Positions 14,910-17,600 of a stretch of DNA of 17,600 nt are shown here, one piece after another; the stretch's first letter is position 1; every line of letters starts with the position of its first letter. Source of the stretch: Acidobacteriota bacterium (GTDB lineage Bacteria > Acidobacteriota > Terriglobia > UBA7540). Position numbers and translations under genes: made by a program. A model generated the notes under the pieces. The model did not search any database and had not been told where the DNA came from. It worked only from the letters and a program-made list of their open reading frames with translations. The stretch is taken from NCBI GenBank assembly GCA_021827245.1, contig JAKAWN010000099.1, forward strand, positions 1 to 17,600, written 5' to 3'.

Positions 14910-16469
14910 ATGTTGATTGGTTATGTTAGCGATGAGTATTTTCGTGCGCTACCCGATTCGCTGGTGGAGTTGCGCCAGGATCGAAAGGCTTGGATTGCGA
15001 AATCTAGCGCAAGTGGCGCAATCTATGTAGACGTACCGCCAGGACAATACGAAGCGATCTTTGCCAAATCTGGATATGGTTCGAAAAGAATTCATTCTGC
15101 AGACATTAGGCATGACACGCCGATTCAGGTTCGGCTGCTTTGCGACAGAATGCTCGGAATGGTGTGGCCGCAATGGTGTCGCGCTGGCGACGAGGTTGAG
15201 TTCCGGATCCACAGTATCGAGCCAGTCAAACTTACCCTGTGGCGTTATGGCCTTGAAAGGCGCCTTGTCAAGAGACTCGGCTGGCTGGACGACCATGGCC
15301 CACGAGCGATGGCCCAGATCCTTCCAGACAATGATTTTACCCAAGCGGGCGTGATGTGGTTTGGCGGCAACATGAAGGTACACTCCCAAATAATTGCGGC
15401 GCCAACGGAAACGGGATTGTACTTCTTCCGAATGAGAGGGGAATCCGGCGCTTATTTTAGCTTTCCCCTTATCGTCGCTCCCGCGGAGCCTCGTGCGCCA
15501 CTTGCTGTCATCGCAAACGCGAATACCTGGAATGCCTATAACGCATTTGGCGGGCGGAGTAATTATGTGCAGCCGGGAGGACTGCGGAGCGAACCAACCG
15601 TAAACGCCCGGCAGGACTTGTCGCGCTACCTGCTGCCTGACTATGGGGATTGGAAGAGTGGCAAGACGGTCCCGCTCTCGTTCATGCGCCCAAACCCCTG
15701 GAACTCGGTTCTGGAACACGATGAGTTGACCAGCCCCATTGAAGGACGGCTTGAAAGCACATTGGCGCCGGGGGAATGGAGGACACTGGGATGGCTTGAG
15801 CGCGAGTCCTTTCCGTATGACCTGTATAGTGACTACCAGCTTCATGCCGGACTACTTCCACTCGACCGTTACAAGGCCCTCCTCTTACATGTACATCCTG
15901 AATACTGGAGTGTGGATGCCTATGAGCGCGTAAAACAGTGGGTCATGCGCGGCGGGAGGCTTGTGTACCTTGGTGGCAATGGAATGAACGCCCCTGTAGA
16001 AGTCCTTGACGAAGGACGAGTCCTCCATCGCAACCCGATGTCCGACTCCCACGAAAGCCGTATGCACGTGGCCCATGAGTCGGAGGCGAGTCTGCTGGGG
16101 GTCGTGTTTTCAGAGAGCGGCGCCATGACCTCCGCGCCTTATGAGGTGGTCGATTCCAGCCATTGGATTTTTGAGGGGACCGGTCTTTCCGCGGGCAACA
16201 CGTTTGGTTCGCGGACACTTCATCAGCGGTGTCCGGACGGCGCCTCGGGCCATGAGACGGACAAGAGAAGCAGGAACACACCCTCGCAGGCGGTCCTTTT
16301 GGCACGTGGGTTAAATCCGCAGGATGGCGGAGCCGAAATGATATGGTATGAGCTTCCCGGAGGAGGGTGCGTCTTCTCAGTCGGGTCAATCACTTTTGCG
16401 CCATCATTGCTTGTTGATTCCGCCTGCTCCCGGATCACGGTAAACGTGCTGCGCCGCGTCCTGGCCTGA
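14910..16469 (+). CDS. N,N-dimethylformamidase large-subunit-like protein with N-terminal Ig-like domain
   Basis: A protein of 519 residues from ATG 14910; a GTG two codons earlier is possible, and GGGGGTG stands just upstream. There is no signal peptide or TM helix, so it is probably cytoplasmic. Residues about 1-75 form a short beta domain (VPPGQYEAIFAKSGYGSK) like carboxypeptidase-regulatory or Ig-like modules. From about 195 on, the core has NANTWNAYNAFGGRSNY (203-219), YDLYSDYQLH, YKALLLHVHPEYWS and GGRLVYLGGNGMNAPVEV, typical of the C-terminal domain of the N,N-dimethylformamidase beta subunit. That enzyme is an iron-dependent amidohydrolase that binds iron through Tyr and Glu. The conserved Tyr residues here could do the same (inference). 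Most family members in such loci have no proven substrate, so the reaction is unknown; amide hydrolysis is one option. Confidence 0.75.
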   Translation: MLIGYVSDEYFRALPDSLVELRQDRKAWIAKSSASGAIYVDVPPGQYEAIFAKSGYGSKRIHSADIRHDTPIQVRLLCDRMLGMVWPQWCRAGDEVEFRIHSIEPVKLTLWRYGLERRLVKRLGWLDDHGPRAMAQILPDNDFTQAGVMWFGGNMKVHSQIIAAPTETGLYFFRMRGESGAYFSFPLIVAPAEPRAPLAVIANANTWNAYNAFGGRSNYVQPGGLRSEPTVNARQDLSRYLLPDYGDWKSGKTVPLSFMRPNPWNSVLEHDELTSPIEGRLESTLAPGEWRTLGWLERESFPYDLYSDYQLHAGLLPLDRYKALLLHVHPEYWSVDAYERVKQWVMRGGRLVYLGGNGMNAPVEVLDEGRVLHRNPMSDSHESRMHVAHESEASLLGVVFSESGAMTSAPYEVVDSSHWIFEGTGLSAGNTFGSRTLHQRCPDGASGHETDKRSRNTPSQAVLLARGLNPQDGGAEMIWYELPGGGCVFSVGSITFAPSLLVDSACSRITVNVLRRVLA

Positions 16470-16637
16470 GCAGAAAACACAAGTAAGCAAGTCCCGCACA
16501 AAACTCATGTCTCCGGGAGTCTGGCGCCCTCCGGTTTATTACCCAATACGCCCGTTTGCGCCCACAAATGCTCCGGGATTAATGTCGGGCCTTCAGGTTT
16601 CACGGGTTCAACCGCACAACATCCCTGTTATGCCTCG
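16470..16637. other. Short convergent intergenic region
   Basis: 168 bases between two stops. Only a weak stem (CCGGGAG against CTCCGG near 16512-16536, with a bulge) is visible and no T-run follows. No gene seen. Confidence 0.35.
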
Positions 16638-17600
16638 CTAAAAGCTGGCCTCGATGATCATTCTCTGCCTTAATTGGCGTAACTCAATCACATTCGGCTC
16701 CACAGGGGTGACCGGCGATGAATTGACAACCGCGCGTGTCAGCGGTTTGCCAAGCGGATGGTAAAGGTGAAGTCTGATCCATTCCACTGCCTCACGCTGG
16801 GGCGGGTGTATCTCAGCTTCCACCTGATTATTCGTCTTGGCCCGGATGTGAACGCTCATTGGACCGAAACGAGTTTCCGCATCCTTGACATGAATCTCCT
16901 TCCCTGGTTCCAGCCACTTGCTGGGAGAATTGCGAAGTAGATCGATTCCGAAGCCTGCCTCATTTTCAAAGATCAGCATGTTACGGAGGTGATTGTCGAT
17001 AACCGCATTTGTGATTGGCAAATCCTGAATGCCATCGCGCGTTTCAACGCCCGTCAGGAATTTTCTCGAAACAGCGCCTGCTGCCAGCGAATAAAATCCC
17101 TCAAGGAAGTGCAGCCTTTCATTTCTCAAATAGCGAAGGTAGATATTCCAGGAATAACAGGGTTCCCCACTGGACATTTCGTATCTCAAACAGGAGGGTT
17201 GTGAGAAGTCACTCCAGTCCGGAAACTCGGTGTTAGCGTTGGGACCTTCCGTCAGCCACTTCAACGCCCACGTCATCGTTTCATCGCGAGCATTCAACAT
17301 TCCGGCTACTCCGAGGAACATGGGACCTGTGTCGAGATATGTATCGGATTCACCACTCGCATCCATCTGCCCTAACCGCATCGGAACGGAGGGTATCATG
17401 TGGCCATTGGGATCTTTCCACCGGATTGTACGCTCAAGTTGTGCGTGTAGCGCGTTTTGGAAGGTTGTTCGGTAGTCATTTTGTTCTTTAAGCCACTTTT
17501 CGGCCTCTGGCGAGTGGGTCGCTTTGAGAACTTTGCACACAGAAGAAAGTCCTCGATAATTCCAGGCGTCATTCCAGATGAAGCTTCCCTTTGTCGGGAT
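16638..17600 (-). CDS. Six-hairpin glycoside-hydrolase-like protein, C-terminal part (5' end outside window)
   Basis: The frame stays open to base 17600, so the gene begins outside the window. The 320 visible codons start with SFIWNDAWNYRGLSS; the GTG at 17540 inside this stretch is not a believable start. A helical region (NDYRTTFQNALHAQLERTI, TYLDTGPMFLGVAGMLNA, TMTWALKWLTEG, LHFLEGFYSLAAGAVSRKF) suggests an alpha/alpha toroid. It is followed by a beta-rich C-terminal domain with WLEPGKEIHVKDAETRFGPM and HLYHPLGKPLTRAVVNSS. That last part lines up with the end of the 8228-11068 product (PWLEDGDKIEVSNAPTYFG, RFRGPQAKPMRSVTVNGQ), so the two enzymes are probably distant relatives. Signal peptide and catalytic residues cannot be judged. 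Convergent with the dimethylformamidase-like gene. Confidence 0.7.
   Translation of the reverse strand: MPTKGSFIWNDAWNYRGLSSVCKVLKATHSPEAEKWLKEQNDYRTTFQNALHAQLERTIRWKDPNGHMIPSVPMRLGQMDASGESDTYLDTGPMFLGVAGMLNARDETMTWALKWLTEGPNANTEFPDWSDFSQPSCLRYEMSSGEPCYSWNIYLRYLRNERLHFLEGFYSLAAGAVSRKFLTGVETRDGIQDLPITNAVIDNHLRNMLIFENEAGFGIDLLRNSPSKWLEPGKEIHVKDAETRFGPMSVHIRAKTNNQVEAEIHPPQREAVEWIRLHLYHPLGKPLTRAVVNSSPVTPVEPNVIELRQLRQRMIIEASF

Noticed and set aside
14949..15845. Minus-strand frame of 298 codons
   Set aside because: Opposite the dimethylformamidase-like gene. The composition is unlike a protein with regular secondary structure, and no motif was recognised.
16590..16615. T-arm-like GGGTTCAACC, a possible tRNA end
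   Set aside because: No matching acceptor, D-arm or anticodon stem can be drawn around it.

Overview
The window looks like bacterial chromosomal DNA, moderately GC-rich, with strong Shine-Dalgarno (SD) sites and many secreted enzymes. No rRNA, tRNA or CRISPR was seen. The mix of exported glycoside-hydrolase (GH)-type proteins, paired half-size EamA transporters, an OprB-like porin remnant and a DDE transposase remnant would fit a soil Acidobacteriota such as Bryobacterales/Terriglobia. That placement is inference from protein style only; there is no marker gene.

Left part (1-5.1 kb): a scarred, accessory stretch. A 5'-truncated transposase (200-661 +) is followed by an intact secreted TIM-barrel hydrolase (810-2396 -). 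Then comes a junction where a second fragment of the same transposase (3343-3503 +) abuts the C-terminal end of a frameshifted OprB-type porin gene (3067-3342 -). The two transposase pieces share a 126-bp direct repeat. Next is a two-TM membrane protein with a C-terminal B-box-like zinc finger (3768-4478 -). Immediately upstream of it is a 197-codon frame carrying two in-frame stops (4466-5056 -), probably a decayed gene.

Middle part (5.4-11.4 kb): two overlapping half-size EamA/DMT membrane proteins (5393-6305 -) are divergent from a GH39-like putative lipoprotein (6614-8110 +). This converges, across a strong hairpin, on a 946-residue secreted six-hairpin-type hydrolase (8228-11068 -).

Right part (11.3-17.6 kb): a likely two-gene operon encodes a secreted TIM-barrel-like protein (11363-12574 +) and an SDR dehydrogenase (12592-13380 +). 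It converges on an MFS transporter (13416-14666 -). The MFS gene is divergent from an N,N-dimethylformamidase-large-subunit-like protein (14910-16469 +), and the shared 243-bp region holds a TGATCA-N5-TGATCA element. The window ends inside a second hydrolase whose tail resembles that of the six-hairpin enzyme (16638-17600 -, 5' end outside).

Taken together the genes suggest a carbohydrate or glycoside catabolism island without SusC/SusD: several extracytoplasmic hydrolases release sugars or aglycones, MFS and EamA carriers move small products, and an SDR oxidises a sugar or polyol. The substrate cannot be read from the sequence.
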